Notes under the pieces: generated by a model
What the model was told of the DNA's origin: nothing
Database searches by the model: none
Seen by the model: only the letters and a program-made list of their open reading frames with translations
Source: Bombardia bombarda
Taxonomy: Eukaryota > Ascomycota > Sordariomycetes > Sordariales > Lasiosphaeriaceae
DNA length: 64,000 bases
Assembly: GCA_030512295.1 (NCBI GenBank)
Contig: JAULSR010000001.1
Coordinates: 186,001-250,000, forward strand
Direction: 5' to 3'
Part shown: piece by piece, positions 35,188 to 47,153 of the stretch
How positions within the stretch are numbered: position 1 is the first letter of the stretch
Layout of the letters: each line of letters begins with the position of its first letter
Translations under genes and position numbers: made by a program

Positions 35188-36593
35188 CTAGACCTCCCGC
35201 TTGGACTGGCAATCGCGGCGACGGTTCAGCTTCGCCACCGCCTTGGCATGCTGATAGATCAGCGGCTGCGCCTCGGCGTCATCCAAGAAGATGGTGAACC
35301 CGTCGTTGTGGTTCCGGCCGTACGAGTAGCCGCTGTACCCATACTGCCAGTACATATCACCCGCCAGCTTCTCGGCCACGCTGATCTTCTGCCACCCGCC
35401 CACAACCTCGACCCTCGTCTCGTTGCGCACCGTGCCCAGGTTCTGCAACCTGGCCTCATCAGTCAGCCAGCCGTACTCCTCGTGCACGACCGGCTTGTTG
35501 GCCTTCCTCCCCGACGCGGCATGGTCCTTGATCCACTGGTTCGTCCACTCGATCGTCTTGCTCCACCAGTCCGGGTACGAGTGGAAGACGCCAAAGTCGA
35601 TGTTGGGGAGCGACAGCTCGTGGTCGAAGTCGCCGCCGTCGGCGCCGTTGTAGGCCCAGTCGTCCGACTTGATGTTGAAGCCGCCCTCGCCGCCCCAGGT
35701 GACGAGGTGGTTGGGGTCGATGCTCTTGATGTAGGTGCTCATCTCGTCGACCCAGGCCGACAGCACGGCGGGCGTGCACCCGTTGGCGCTCCGCGGGAGG
35801 TTGCGCACCCCGTCGGCACCACAGCGCGGCTCGTTTGCCAGCTCCCACGCCATGACCGCCGGCGAGTCCTTGTAGCGCGTCACCATGGCCGCCACGTACC
35901 GCTTGAAGGCGTCCTTGATGGCGGGCACGTAGTAGAACTCGTCGTGGTACTTGTAGCCGAGGTTGATGGTGTAGACGTCCATGCCGCCGTAGTCGGCCCA
36001 CTGTGTTGAAGGATATTGTCAGGTTCATATTTGTGATCATGGCTAACGGAATGAATAGGACAGGACACTCACGTTGTTTGTCAGGGCGATGACCAGCTTC
36101 GTGCCCGTCTTCAGGGCGGCGTTCACCACCTTGTCAAAGGGAGACACGTCGATGACCGAGGTGCCGTTGGACCACAGCTGAAAGATAGTCTCGGTAGCGC
36201 CGGCTCCCTCACCTCCATATTGGGGAAGGCCACTGGGGACGTAGGTCTTGTTCTTGTCATTGAAGCCCCACGTCCGAAAGACAGTGAGGCCGGCATCCTG
36301 GGCCGCCTTCATTCCCTTCTCCACGTCATTTTGCGTCTACACGACATAACGGTACAAATTAGCCACGAAATACCTAATGAGCGAAGCTACGAAAGAGAAG
36401 AGAGACGGACGCCGCTGAAGGGAAAGTAGTAGGCATTGCTGCCGGCAAAGTAGAAGCTCTTGCCGTCGAGCTTGAACCTATCTCCATCGACTTTGACAAA
36501 GCCCTTGCCCGGTTCTGGGCCTGCTGGGGCTGCAGTCACGGCGCTGGCGGCGAGCAGGCCGAGCGACAGGACTTGGGAAGGAGTGACATGCAT
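35188..36593 (-). CDS. Endo-1,4-beta-mannanase, GH5 subfamily 7
   Basis: Three exons, 36411-36593, 36073-36336 and 35188-36000, give 419 residues. Residues 1-21 ([21 protein letters not shown]) are a signal peptide. [25 protein letters not shown] is the usual GH5_7 opening. The acid/base Glu is at about 206 in WELANEPRC and the nucleophile Glu at about 324 in HEEYGW; HSYPDWW is also typical. It hydrolyses beta-mannan outside the cell. There is no carbohydrate-binding module. The first intron uses the less common donor GTCCGT, but the joined product (YYFPFSG then TQNDVEKG) fits the family. A TATATTTA-like box lies about 85-95 bp upstream of the start. Expression is probably controlled by carbon source; that is family knowledge only. 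Confidence 0.93.
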
Positions 36594-37985
36594 CTTGAGG
36601 TTGGCAAAAGATTGTGCATGAACAGCAAGCCTTCAGATCGCAAAAGCCACAAGTTGATTCGAGACACGACGCGCCCATAAATATACACAGGCGTGTCAAT
36701 GACCGTTGCCATATTCAGTGATATCGGACCTCGATGAGCCGCGGTCAGGGGTAGACCTGCCTTGGCGCTCCTTGGCATCCAGGTCAACCACCAATCCAAG
36801 CCGCTCGACTGTCCTGATCGAACAATACCTCGCCTCGTTTGACCCGACACCACGGCTGCTTGTCTCGTTTCTCCCGGAGCTTGCTTCTCTTATGGGCTCA
36901 GTCCACCGCGCATGGGAGCATGGAAGCATCGTTGTGGAGAGCTGGTAGGAAAATATCGTCTATGAATGGTTGAAAATGCTTTCTCTGCAAAACTTCCCCT
37001 GTCACGCACCCCTCTTTGGTCCAGACTTGGCGCGCGGAGCATCGATGTGCGAAATGCTGGTTTGTTGTAACATCTTCTCCAAAATGCTTGCCTTGATCAC
37101 GAGCAAGAATTGTTAGCGTGGAGGAGATGTTTGGGGAAAAGGGACTTGGCACGGAGAGGAGTTGGGGAAGGTGGACTTGTCTCCAACACACCAGACCTGC
37201 CTAACTTACCTGGGTAGCCCGAGGTACTCGCCTTGACCCAGCTGTGACTTCTCTTTTTTGGCGTTTGTGTCGACTTACTGCTGGGTGTTGAAGTCTACTG
37301 TAGATGTTCTATGGTCTAAAAAAGTAATTTCCGTGGCCATCTAGTTATTCTTTCAGGTTGTCCTGCGACGCTAGACAGCGTGGAAGTTACACTACCTACT
37401 TATTCATCCAAGTCTGGAATGAAGCATTGCCCTAAACCAAGGTACTTGTATGTGGTGAGTTATGAAATAACTAGAAATAAAGCTGGGGACTAAGAGCCTG
37501 GGCCCATTTGCTCAAAATCCGGGAAACAAGTACCCAGGGAGATTTCTACGTAGAGAGCCTCTCAAAGCAATAAGCCATGTAAATATCAGGAGGGAAACTA
37601 CAAAGACTGGAGCCTACAGGTAGAATGTCCTGCTAGGCTGAATGGTACTGTGATTTGCGCGATCTGGCAATCTATCTCGGAGGAAGTACTCTCTTTTCTC
37701 CTCTTAAGACTTTATTCAAAATTCTAGTACTGAGGTTTGTCGCATACTGATGAACATGCTAATCACTATAGCTCTATTAGCCTAAGTCTGGCTGAGGTGC
37801 GGCAAGCCGGGCGATGCTGCTCGTCCGGCAGTGATATTACCCAGACCGCAGCGGCGGTACATGACCAGCAGATGCCCAGACATTGCGGTTTGGTTTTGAA
37901 TTGTTTGTTTGGGTCAAGCTGACAACAATGGACTGAAGTAATCCACGACCTCACCTTTACTTCTCCTTATACTCCTTGGACAAAG
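36594..37985. other. Divergent intergenic region, 1.4 kb
   Basis: Lies between the mannanase and the large secreted protein, which are transcribed away from each other. No gene is supported. A TATA-like element for the mannanase is near 36676-36688. The middle (37200-37760) is AT-rich. Confidence 0.55.
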
Positions 37986-39793
37986 ATGTCGCTTCTCAGC
38001 GGCCTTGTCTCCGTGTTTGGCCTCCTGGCCCTCCGAGGCTCGGCATCTACGGTGATATCGCCTCGACAGTACTGGCCCGAGCCAGGCACAGGTGCGCCCA
38101 CGACGCCGGAACAATGCGTGCAAGAGTCCTTCTCCAACCCCCGATGGGGCATCTACAACCCGGCCATTGTCGTTGTCAATGGGTCTAGCGGGGGGAGCCA
38201 AGGGGACATCCGCTTCCTGACCGTCAACCCTGCGACGGGCTTGGTGGCCAACTGCACGGCCAACAACATCGAGCTGGACCCGCGTGATCCAGACGCAGCC
38301 GACAGCTGGCATAACTGCAGTGTGCCGGATCTGTATTTCCAGTTCACCATGCCGACTTTGGATATGCGGCTGAAGGGGAGCTGGAGCTGTGGCAACTCTT
38401 CGAAGCTGAAGTTTGACGCCTTCGGTTGGTGGGAGATACCCCTAATCCAGGGTTGCCTCGACGACTGGGAAGGAGCAAGGGGCGAGGAGACGCTTTGTAT
38501 CATGGGAAACTCTCAAGTCTGGGCGAGTCTTTCTGGTCCCGTTGCCATCCAGCCTCAGCTGCCGATTCTTCCATACACGCCGGCGGACCTGCCCGAACGC
38601 TGCGTCGACCGATCGGTGGACCCAGAATGGCAGGTCGAGGACCTGTTATACCAGCACCATTATGTGTCGCTGAAAAACGAGACGAAAAAGTACTATGACC
38701 TGTCTCTCAACCTGACCAATATTTCCAATAGAGAGAAAGTCCTATGTTCTGTCACCGTGGACCAGATAAAGGATGTAACCAAGGATGGATCAACGAAATG
38801 GGTTGCCTGCGTTAATGGAGCAACGGGTGCAAATGCTACAAGCAGCATCACGTCGACTTCTATTCTATTTGACGATGTCAACAAGCTACTGGGTGTGACA
38901 CAGGCGTGGAATTGCTCGGATGGGATTGAGGGTATTGAATCGTATGTTTTTGACCCTATGCTTCTGCCATCAGGTACGTACCTAAGTACCTATCGATCAA
39001 ACTAACAGAGTCCATACAGAAACGAAGCCAGCGGAACAGGCTACCTCTCGACCAACCTCGACTGCGGAAGCCCGCTTAATCTTGCCATCTTCGACGCTGA
39101 GGGGTATGTGGTGGGCGCCACCAGCGACTACAACTGCAGTCTCGCCGCGGCGACTAACCTGACGGGGTATGCGCCTCCCACGCCAGAGATGCCACACACA
39201 TCGTATGTGCAGAGCTGCACCATCGACTCTGTCATCAACACCACCGCCATCAACCTGAGAGAATACCAGATCGACACCCCCGCGGGCAACGCGACCAAGC
39301 TTGGAACATTTACGCTGTATAACCCTGGTCCACGAGACACATATCGTCTGACTGGTATGCCTGTGCAAGATGATGGGACGTGGCACGATTGTGTTGGCGG
39401 TGCTGAGCCATTGCCGTGGCAGTTGGTCAAGTGCCAGTACCAGCTGGATCGGGGTCAAAAGGGCCAAGGTGGCAGTGTGGGGTTCAAGGTGCAGTGGTAT
39501 TGCGACGATCGGGATCCTGGGCATGCGTAAGTTGTTGTTCGCTGAGTGGTGTTAATGACGATTGTTGAATCATCGAGGCTAACCTGGGTTTCCCCCCCCC
39601 CAGGATTTTGTTCTCGGCTGCAACGACCATCCTATCGTTGCCGAGGGAGCAATGCACCTCTGGAGGCGCGACAGTGGGGGAATCTTGCCGACTGCCCGCC
39701 AACGCGACAGAGTTGTCCATTCCAGTGTCGGAATTGACGTGGACTACAACCTCAGGCCCAATGGACAGAGGGCCGACACTGCCTTGGATCTGA
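37986..39793 (+). CDS. Large secreted protein with three cysteine/tryptophan repeats
   Basis: Three exons, 37986-38941, 39020-39526 and 39604-39793, give 550 residues; the last acceptor follows a C10 tract. Residues 1-20 are a signal peptide, and more than ten N-glycosylation sequons follow. I see three weakly similar units (about 45-155, 225-345, 400-510). Each has a beta-strand with a Cys, then D-x-W-x-x-C or TWHDC/SWHNC, then a strand ending in W-x-C (GSWSC, QAWNC, VQWYC). This resembles a repeated disulfide-bonded beta-sandwich. No catalytic residues are recognised and I cannot name the family. It could be a cell-wall or surface glycoprotein. The first intron contains a GGTACGTACCTAAGTACC motif. 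Confidence 0.8.
38942..39019 (+). other. Intron 1 carrying a palindromic GGTACC-type micro-repeat
   Basis: The 78-nt GT-AG intron contains GGTACGTACCTAAGTACC at 38973-38990, matching motifs found in nearby spacers. It takes up about a quarter of the intron. Confidence 0.7.
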
Positions 39794-40834
39794 GGTCTAT
39801 GGACGCGCTTACTGACGGAGTTCATCTGATTCTTTCTTTTTTTCTCTGCCCATGTCAGATAACGCCGATCGTCGGAGATTATGGCAGGGGTGCCATGCAG
39901 GCCGAGCGGATCTGATAACTTTAATCGGCCAGCTGGCCCGCCAGTTAGGTAAGGTGTGGAGACATTTCCTGCCTCGCACCTTCCTCCCATGTGGAACCCC
40001 GCTTTGTGAAAGTCAAAGTGGCAGCACCATGCGCAAATTCTTTGCATCTTGGGGTCGTGGTTTCCCTGCTTGAAGACTGGGATTTTGGATTATTGATGGC
40101 CGGGAAGGTGCGGCCTGCTGTTGTGCCTCTGGGGAAAAGCTGGTATTCCTGTCAACTCCTCAAAGTGCGTAATCTTTTCGGTTTTCGGAAACTACAAAGA
40201 CTATATAGCAAGGTAAGCTCTTCATAAACCAAAATCCCACATTTCCATGTAAAGGCGTTTTTCAAATAAATTCGGCACGCACATGGGCGCAGTATCACAA
40301 GTCACTGTTGGGCATGATATTATGTTCCTCTTCATGTTCGATCTGGGAAGAGAACCAAACAATACCCTGCCAAGCGGCACCGGTGGTCAATAGCGTCCCT
40401 GCCCAGACCTTGGCCCAGAGAGTTATGTTTCCTTCACAGATCCGGGAGGCCGAGAATGGACAGGTCCAGTCCACGCACCACCACAATGGTAACCAGATGA
40501 TCTCTGACACCTATTAGGTTCCAGACAATCGGAGCAGAGGTCTGGTGTTTCTCGTATTCTGCTACAGTGAAGTGGGCAGGGATCAAGTTGGCAAGTCTAG
40601 ATTCGGTCTTACGGTTCCATCAGGCCACACCCTTGGTGTTTTGGCGCGCGACGGCTCGCTTGGCATTTTTGTTTCGATCTGATAACGGGAGAAGGCGAAA
40701 GCGTTAACTAGACCGCTTTCCCCCTCGTTGATCAAGATTTTCGTTTTCTTCTCCTTCTTCGTCCCATTTCCGACATTGATCACCACTGCACGCTTCTCAA
40801 CCTCCACATATCTAACCACATACCCACCGCCACC
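39794..40834. other. Intergenic, no gene supported
   Basis: The 3' flank of the secreted protein gene and the promoter of the acetyltransferase. Short frames (39852-40227, 40295-40517) are not protein-like. The 40 bp before 40835 are A/C-rich, a usual fungal 5' leader. Confidence 0.55.
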
Positions 40835-41674
40835 ATGGTCGTCTGCATCCTCCCCTGCCTCGTGCCTGACATCCGCCAGGTGTACAATGCCTACTTTAGC
40901 GCCTTTGGCAACGAGAAGATGGGAGCGCTGATGCTCGAGATCCTCTTCCCCGGCAGCGATGTGAACTCGGAAGAGTTCCGCGACGAGCACGCCAAGGGCA
41001 CTCTGGCCTGGTGGCACTCGTGCGAGCACCAGTACACGTGGAAGGCGCTCGACATGGACACCAACACGGTCGTGGGCATGGCCCTGGCCGATGTCTACTC
41101 GCGCCCGCGCACCGCCGAGGAGCGCAAGAACGAGGGCGTGCCGTGGTTGGAGGGCGCGCAGAAGGAGCGCGCCGAGGCGGTGCTCAACCCTCTGTGGGAG
41201 ATGCGCGAGAGCTTGTTTGGGGGCGCGTCGTACATCTGTGAGTCTTTATATACCTGAGCTGCTCTGCAGATCATTACCGCGATGAGCTGCAGCTGCAGAA
41301 TTTTTTTTAATTTTTTAATTTTTTAATTTTTTTTGCTTCATGCAGATGCGCACGTCATCGGTGTCGATCCCAAGTACCAGGGCCGCCAGGCTGGCGCCAA
41401 GCTCTGCCAGTTTGGCATCCACATGTGCGAGGAGTCAGCGCTGCCCATCTATTTTGAGGCGTCGCCCTCCAGCATCGGTCTGTACGAGAAGCTGGGCTAC
41501 GAGCGGCTCAAGGAGACGATTGTGCACAAAGCCGAGCTCATGGGCACGCCCGAAGACATTGTGGTTCCCCTGGTCGTGCGCATGCCCTCGCAGGCCAAGG
41601 GCATGACCTTTTACGAGTGGAAGGCTCAGGGCTACCCGAGCTTTGGGTCCAGGGCCGAGGGAACCAAGATCTAG
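40835..41674 (+). CDS. GNAT-family N-acetyltransferase
   Basis: Two exons, 40835-41237 and 41346-41674, give 243 residues. The start ATG has an ideal GCCACC context. The acetyl-CoA loop is HVIGVDPKYQGRQAGAKLCQFG, the R/Q-x-x-G-x-G/A signature preceded by the beta-4 strand, and LPIYFEASPSSIGLYEKLGYERL is the last part of the fold. The protein resembles the many fungal GNATs of unknown substrate found beside secondary-metabolism or detoxification genes; it is not a histone acetyltransferase by pattern. It has no signal or membrane span, so it is cytosolic. The intron (41238-41345) is unusually T-rich, with AATTTTTT repeats that form the polypyrimidine tract. Confidence 0.88.
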
Positions 41675-42571
41675 TCTAGAAAAGACTGGAGTGTGTGAAT
41701 CCGTTTTGGGCCGAGTGGGTTTGGTGTGGGTGTGGGTGTGGATGTGCTCGGTTGAGTCGGGAAAAAAGGGCAAGGGGGGGGGGGGGGGGGGACAGGCAAG
41801 AAAGGGGGGCTGGCGACTGGAGTTTTGGGAAATCTTTTTGAGGCGCATATTACTTGCACTATTGGCCACAATTGGCCACCTACTTGTTCTATATTTATTA
41901 CTTTGATTGTTGTAACCCAGATTATTCAGTATTTTGAACTTGATTGTACCGCATCACTTTGTGCCAAAAGTCTCCACGAAGTAATCATCTTTGGACCATC
42001 TCCGTGCAAGACCACAAAATGGAGGGCAGACAAGGAAGGGAAACAAGGAGGGTGACAGCCCTAGCATCGGCTAGATGGCCGATACCGGGTGCCAAGCCAG
42101 ATTATCAGATCATGTGCGAGTTATCAGATCATCCGATAATCTGATTAGGCGCGCTGTCCCCCCTTGAAGGCCCCTTGAAGGCCCCTTGGCATCCCCACGG
42201 GCTCCAGCTGTGGCCGACACCACGCCCGTCAAGGCAGGAGGCCCGTGTTATTAGCGAGCCATCCCTGCTTTACTCCGACGCTGCCGCATATCTCCTTCCT
42301 TTCCGCACCTCATGGACTCCACGGCCCACGGGCTCATTCTCGTCCGCCCGCGGACCCTCCGCGGCATGGCGGTCGAGAAATCTCAAGCGCAGCCACTAAA
42401 ATGGCGACATTCTGCCTATTCGTTCATTGACATTGAGTGAAGCAGAAAGTGACGCATCGTGACTGTTCTTACTCTCAGGACATGGCCACCTGCCCTTCAA
42501 CTTTCTGAACCCAACTCCCACACCAGCCAGATACCAGATCAGACCAGACCTAACCAGACCTGACCGCCAAA
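41675..42571. other. Intergenic with G homopolymer and short repeats
   Basis: Includes a GTGTGG repeat, a G15 tract at about 41777-41791, a tandem GGCCCCTTGAA unit near 42167-42190, and a doubled GTTATCAGATCAT segment near 42099-42130. No gene seen. The last 60 bp (repeated CCAGACC) form the leader of the following gene. Confidence 0.6.
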
Positions 42572-44121
42572 ATGGTCGTCGAGCGCATCAAGCGCTACTG
42601 GTCCATCACCCGATTAGTCGGCCTCTTCCTCCAGATCTACAGCTCGCTCTTCCGACGCAAGCTCTCCGTGAAGCTGTCTAGCTTCCTCGCCGCACACACC
42701 AAGACCCCCGTCGTGCCGCCCGAGGAAGTCAAGAATATTGTCGTCGTCGGCGCCGCCTTTGCGGGCTACTTCGCCGCGCGCATTCTCGCGACCGAGCTCC
42801 CGCGCAACGGGCGCTACCGCGTCGTCGTCGTCGAGCCCAACACGCACTTCAACTTCACCTGGGTGCTGCCGCGCTTCTGTGTCCTCGAGGGCCACGAGGA
42901 CAAGGCCTTCATCCCCTACACCCCCGACTTCTTCGCCCACGCCTACGCTGCCAAGGGCGCCGTCAGCTGGGTGCGCGACAAGGTCGAGACGGTCAAGCGC
43001 GAGAGCATCGTCCTCCGCAGCGGTGACGAGATCCCGTACGAGTATCTCATTATTGCTACGGGGTCGACGGTGCGCAATGGGCTGCCGTCTAGGATTGGCG
43101 CCGAGACGAGGGATGAGGGTGTTAAGCTGATGAGGGCTGTGCAGGCCAGGATCAAGGCGGCTAAGACGATTGTGGTTGCTGGTGGTGGTGCTGCGGGCGT
43201 GGAGATCGCGACGGATGCGAAGAACCAGTACCCTGAGAAGGAGATCACGCTGGTGCACTCGCGGCAGGCGGTCATGCATCGCTTTGGTCCGGGGTTGCAG
43301 ACTGGCGCCATGGACGCGCTCAAGAGATTGGGCGTTGAGGTCGTTCTGGGCGACAAGGTGTTGACGGGGAGCATTATCGATGGAGAGAGCGTGACGCTGA
43401 GCGGGGGCAGGACAATTCCCTGTGATTACTTCGTGAGCCTCTTTTCTTTTTCACTTTTCTCCATCACACTGCCGATACTAACCACCAACAAACGTAACAG
43501 ATCAACTGCACCGGCACCCAACCATCATCAGGCCTCATCGCCGACCTTGCACCCGACACCATCTCCCCCACGGGCCACATCAAGGTCAAGCCGACTCTGC
43601 AGATCGACGACGACTCCCTACCCAACGTCTACATCTGTGGCGACGTCGCCGACACCGATGCCCCGAACCCCAACTCGCGAATCGCCGCCCGTCAGGCCGA
43701 GATCGCCGCCGACAATGTCGTCCTCGCTGCAAAGGGCAAGAAGCCAAGCAACACCTACAAGACACAGTGGGGCTACGGCGTGATCAAGCTGACCCTTGGA
43801 TTTGTGAGTACCCTATCGTAGCCTTGGTATTAGATGTGTGCATGACTAACAGATGCACGATAATAGGAGGACTCAATCCTGCATTTCTGGGATGGCAAGG
43901 ACGAGCTGCTGTTCCCTAGCAAGGAGACCGATATCACCATGTATTGCGACGACGCTTGGGACAACATCCAGGCCCCGCCCTTTGTCGACACCGGCTGCTA
44001 CAAGGGCGAGACGGTGAATGCGCGGGATCTGGCCAAGGGTGCAGGCATGGTCGAGACCGTGAGTGCACCGGGTCTGGTCAAGGGTCCTACGACGGTTGAG
44101 GAGACTGTGACGGCGCTGTGA
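42572..44121 (+). CDS. AMID/FSP1-like NAD(P)H-dependent flavoprotein oxidoreductase
   Basis: Three exons, 42572-43432, 43501-43803 and 43867-44121, give 472 residues. The N-terminus has a short hydrophobic amphipathic segment (TRLVGLFLQIYSSLF). The FAD dinucleotide fold is at about 54-70 (VVVGAAFAGYFAA), ATGS near 165, the NAD(P)H fold at about 198-215 (VVAGGGAAGVEIA), and the second FAD motif VYICGDVAD in exon 2. This is the layout of apoptosis-inducing factor 2 and FSP1, which reduce quinones at membranes or lipid droplets. The length exceeds animal FSP1 by about 100 residues because of C- and N-terminal extensions. Actual substrate is unknown. An alternative third acceptor eight codons upstream would change exon 3 and lacks support. 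Confidence 0.9.
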
Positions 44122-44706
44122 GTGAATGGATGGATGGATGGAATATAATACCCTAGGTGTGATTAAGTACCGTATGTGTTGCAAAGGAAGTGATTGGAAA
44201 AGTTCAAGGGATAGATATTGTTAGCATTTGGCTTCGAAGGTGCTATGAAAAGAACAAAAGTGAGATGAGGGAAATGCAATGCCAATGGCTACGAATAAAT
44301 GCAATTGGATTTTGGACAAGACTGACAACTTGATCCTTTACTGGAATACGACATGACAAGGTTCCGCCAGCCATTAAAGTCGTCTGAATTTAAACAACCA
44401 CAAAGCTCGCGAGTTGGCCAATGCAAAGCGGCTGCCAACTAAAGGCAAGAGATCTCAGCTAGCAGCTGAGCAAAAGAGGACGTAAGCTGACTGAGGTTGA
44501 AATAGAGCTGCACTGAGAATAGTAACTAATGTCTTATATACATAAGTGGTCGAGAAGGTCCTCCAGTTGTTACTGTTGTCCGCTAAACACATCCAAATAA
44601 GGAGACCACCCACCTATCAGAGCTTGACCGGAAAAACATCAAATGTTGTCGTCTTGCTGTCGCACCTATGGAAGCCATCCTCCTCCACACTAGATTATTG
44701 CGAGGC
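44122..44706. other. Intergenic, convergent 3' flanks
   Basis: Tail-to-tail spacer with an (ATGG)n tract at 44127-44142. It is AT-rich from 44200 to 44560. No gene seen. Confidence 0.55.
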
Positions 44707-45185
44707 CTAGCAGTTGCCGTAGGCAGGACTCGCGCTGGATAGAAAGAAGAAAAGGTAAGCATCTTGGTCAGACTATGTATATTGTATGTGGGCATTGTGA
44801 CTTGGGTTAACACTTGCGCGAAATACCACAGAAAGCCCTCGTGGTGACCGCCCTGGGCGCAGTTGCGGACCTCCTCAAACAGGTTGTACACGCAGTCAAT
44901 GTCGTCGAGGTCGTAGCCAAAGTTGACGTTCTGGTTCTGGACCCTCAACTCGATCTTGCGATCGGGACCCGTCTGGATGCAGGCGTACTTCATCTCACCG
45001 GGGACAAAGCCGCCGGAGAAGGCGCCGCCGTGGCCGTCGTAGCCCATGCAGGCCCTGATGATGTCCGAGCGGGCCCGGTTGGGCGTGCTGGGGACGTCCC
45101 AGACTGGCGGGCCGGCCCAGCACTCGGCTGCGACGCCGGAGATGCTGCTGGCGAGGAAGGCGGCGACGATGGCGAAGGTCTTCAT
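44707..45185 (-). CDS. Small secreted cysteine-containing protein
   Basis: Two exons, 44812-45185 and 44707-44734, give 133 residues. Residues 1-19 (MKTFAIVAAFLASSISGVA) are a signal peptide. The mature protein has six cysteines, including the last residue, and a globular mix (KIELRVQNQNVNFGYDLDDIDCVYNLFEEV). The short last exon encodes ASPAYGNC and then TAG. To keep this frame the donor must be GTTAAC at 44811, which is not a strong donor; a neighbouring GTGTTA would give a different tail. Ending on a cysteine that makes the count even supports my choice. A TATA-like box lies about 100 bp upstream. The gene may encode an effector or wall-associated protein; no family is recognised. Confidence 0.65.
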
Positions 45186-47153
45186 GGTGGGCGGTTGAGG
45201 GGGTGTTTGGTGCTTGAGTGGTGATGGTTGTGATGGAGGATGGTGGTTTTTCAAGAGGGTGAGAGGGTCTTGTTCAGGTCCTTATATACTTGGATCCAAG
45301 GTGCCTTGGAGACTCTAGACCACGGTCTGAATCCAGACTCACTCTGCCCCTTGAGCAAGGAAGTTGCTTTCAAGCTTAGCGCCTACCTGCAAAGGCCTAC
45401 CTCCATGGGCCGGGGTAAACAAGGTCCCAAATCACGGTAGCATCACGACCGCCCGTGCAGTCCCTGATCATTTCTCTTTGCTGCTGCCTGGGTGAGACTG
45501 AACGTGTGATGTTGTGAAGCCCATGGGGAGACACTTGCTGTTCCCAATTCAGCAGGATTAGGTCCTTGCAGTGTGGTTCAGTAGTTCGGGACCAGACTGA
45601 TACGATTAGTCAGTGTTGAGAACTGTCCTGAATTCAAAGACATACCGGGTCTACAAGAAAGCAGCTACTGGTTTCTGATGATACCTTAGTCGGAGGAACT
45701 CTGCGTAGCTGGTCGTCTAGGTAGTGGTGTCCGTGTCTCCTTTGGGTCGCCGGGTTGCAAATGAGAAGTTTGAAGGTTGTCAATTTCAGTTCACACCACC
45801 ACCAGACCTGGACCCAGGCCCTGCAACAAGCGGCCGACGTTACGGCGCAAGGCATTCTGATCCCATGGAGTGAGAGGGTCAGCTCGCTTGTTGGCGGGCT
45901 TGGCAGCTTTATGTACCTACTATGCTGGCAAGTCAAAGGCCAATGGCAAAAGGATCCTGAACTCAAGGGATGAAATTTGGAGAATGGGGATGTTGTCGTG
46001 AGAGGAGGGTTGGAAAACACGTGGTGTAATCAAGGAGGGCTCGCCCGTTTCCCCGTTTCCCCGTCCCTTATCCGTCCCTAGGTAATTTTAAGCTGCTGAG
46101 TACCTCACAAGTGCCGCGCCGATAAGAACTGTGCATCTCTGCAACTCTGTGGCTGACGCTGTGCGAGATCTCATTGGACACAAGGCTTATGTTTTAGCTG
46201 ATCTGGGACCAACTGCATGTGTTCATCTGGATGGGAACCCAGCCCTCCAGTACTAGACTAGATGTGTCTTGCCTCTTCTAGTATCCAAGCTAGCGGGAGA
46301 TTTTGCTGGAAAGAACCGCACATAACCAGCACCTGCCCCGGCGCAGGAAACAACATACCGCTCAGGTTCGTTGGTGGCGTGTAGTAGTTGTGAAAATCCG
46401 AAACCATTATTATGTTTGTACAAGTTTGCTTAAAATTGGGGCATTCACAACAGCGAACTCCAAAGCCAAGGTAACTCGGCCTTTAACCAAAGAAAGGTAT
46501 AGGCTACCTCGAGACAATTTGGGCTCAAGTTGCTACCTATGCATTATAATATCAACGCTGCGATGATAGTTGTTGATAAGAGAAATGTTAAGAGACATAG
46601 AGAAGTTGATCCTAAAATATTCTAACTACAGTATCAGTGTTGAAAGTGGTGCATTGATTGAGGTACTTTGAATTTGGTGCGGGAAGTCTGGATTTGGGTG
46701 TCTGGAATCGTACCACCAGAATAGCAGAATCTTACCAATATATATTACTAGCTGTTTTCATGTCGGCGAAGATAATCCCGGGCTATGCACTGCGTGACGT
46801 GGGACAAGACCAACGACATGCATTTGTGAGGCTAGAGTATGCCGGAGTATCGGGCAGCTGAACGTTCATACAAAAAAGACATGGGTTTAGCCGGTCTGCG
46901 GGGAACATATGTATAAAAATCAACGACCTCAAGGGCTGTGCAAGGGCTGTGGCATGATGGTCGCCTATGTTGGTCAAGGATCTTCCCAGCCCCGCCTTGC
47001 CATCCAAATTTCATTGTGCTAAGGGATACCCTTACTCTCTCATCCTGGGCAAAGAGCTTGATGTGAATTTTTGGTATTTCATTACTGGCTTTTCTATTTG
47101 ACACCATTTCTTTCATATCTAATACTCATGACGAATCCTTGTGCCATCTAAGT
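45186..47153. other. Intergenic, 2.0 kb, no gene supported
   Basis: Includes the promoter of the small secreted protein and a long stretch with only short, unconvincing frames. CCCCGTTT repeats occur near 46050-46066. The region 46330-46660 is AT-rich. Confidence 0.5.
45281..45290 (-). promoter_or_regulatory. TATA-like box of the small secreted protein gene
   Basis: Reads AGTATATAAG on the coding strand, about 97 bp upstream of the start codon. This is a normal spacing for a strongly regulated fungal gene. No direct support for use. Confidence 0.45.
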
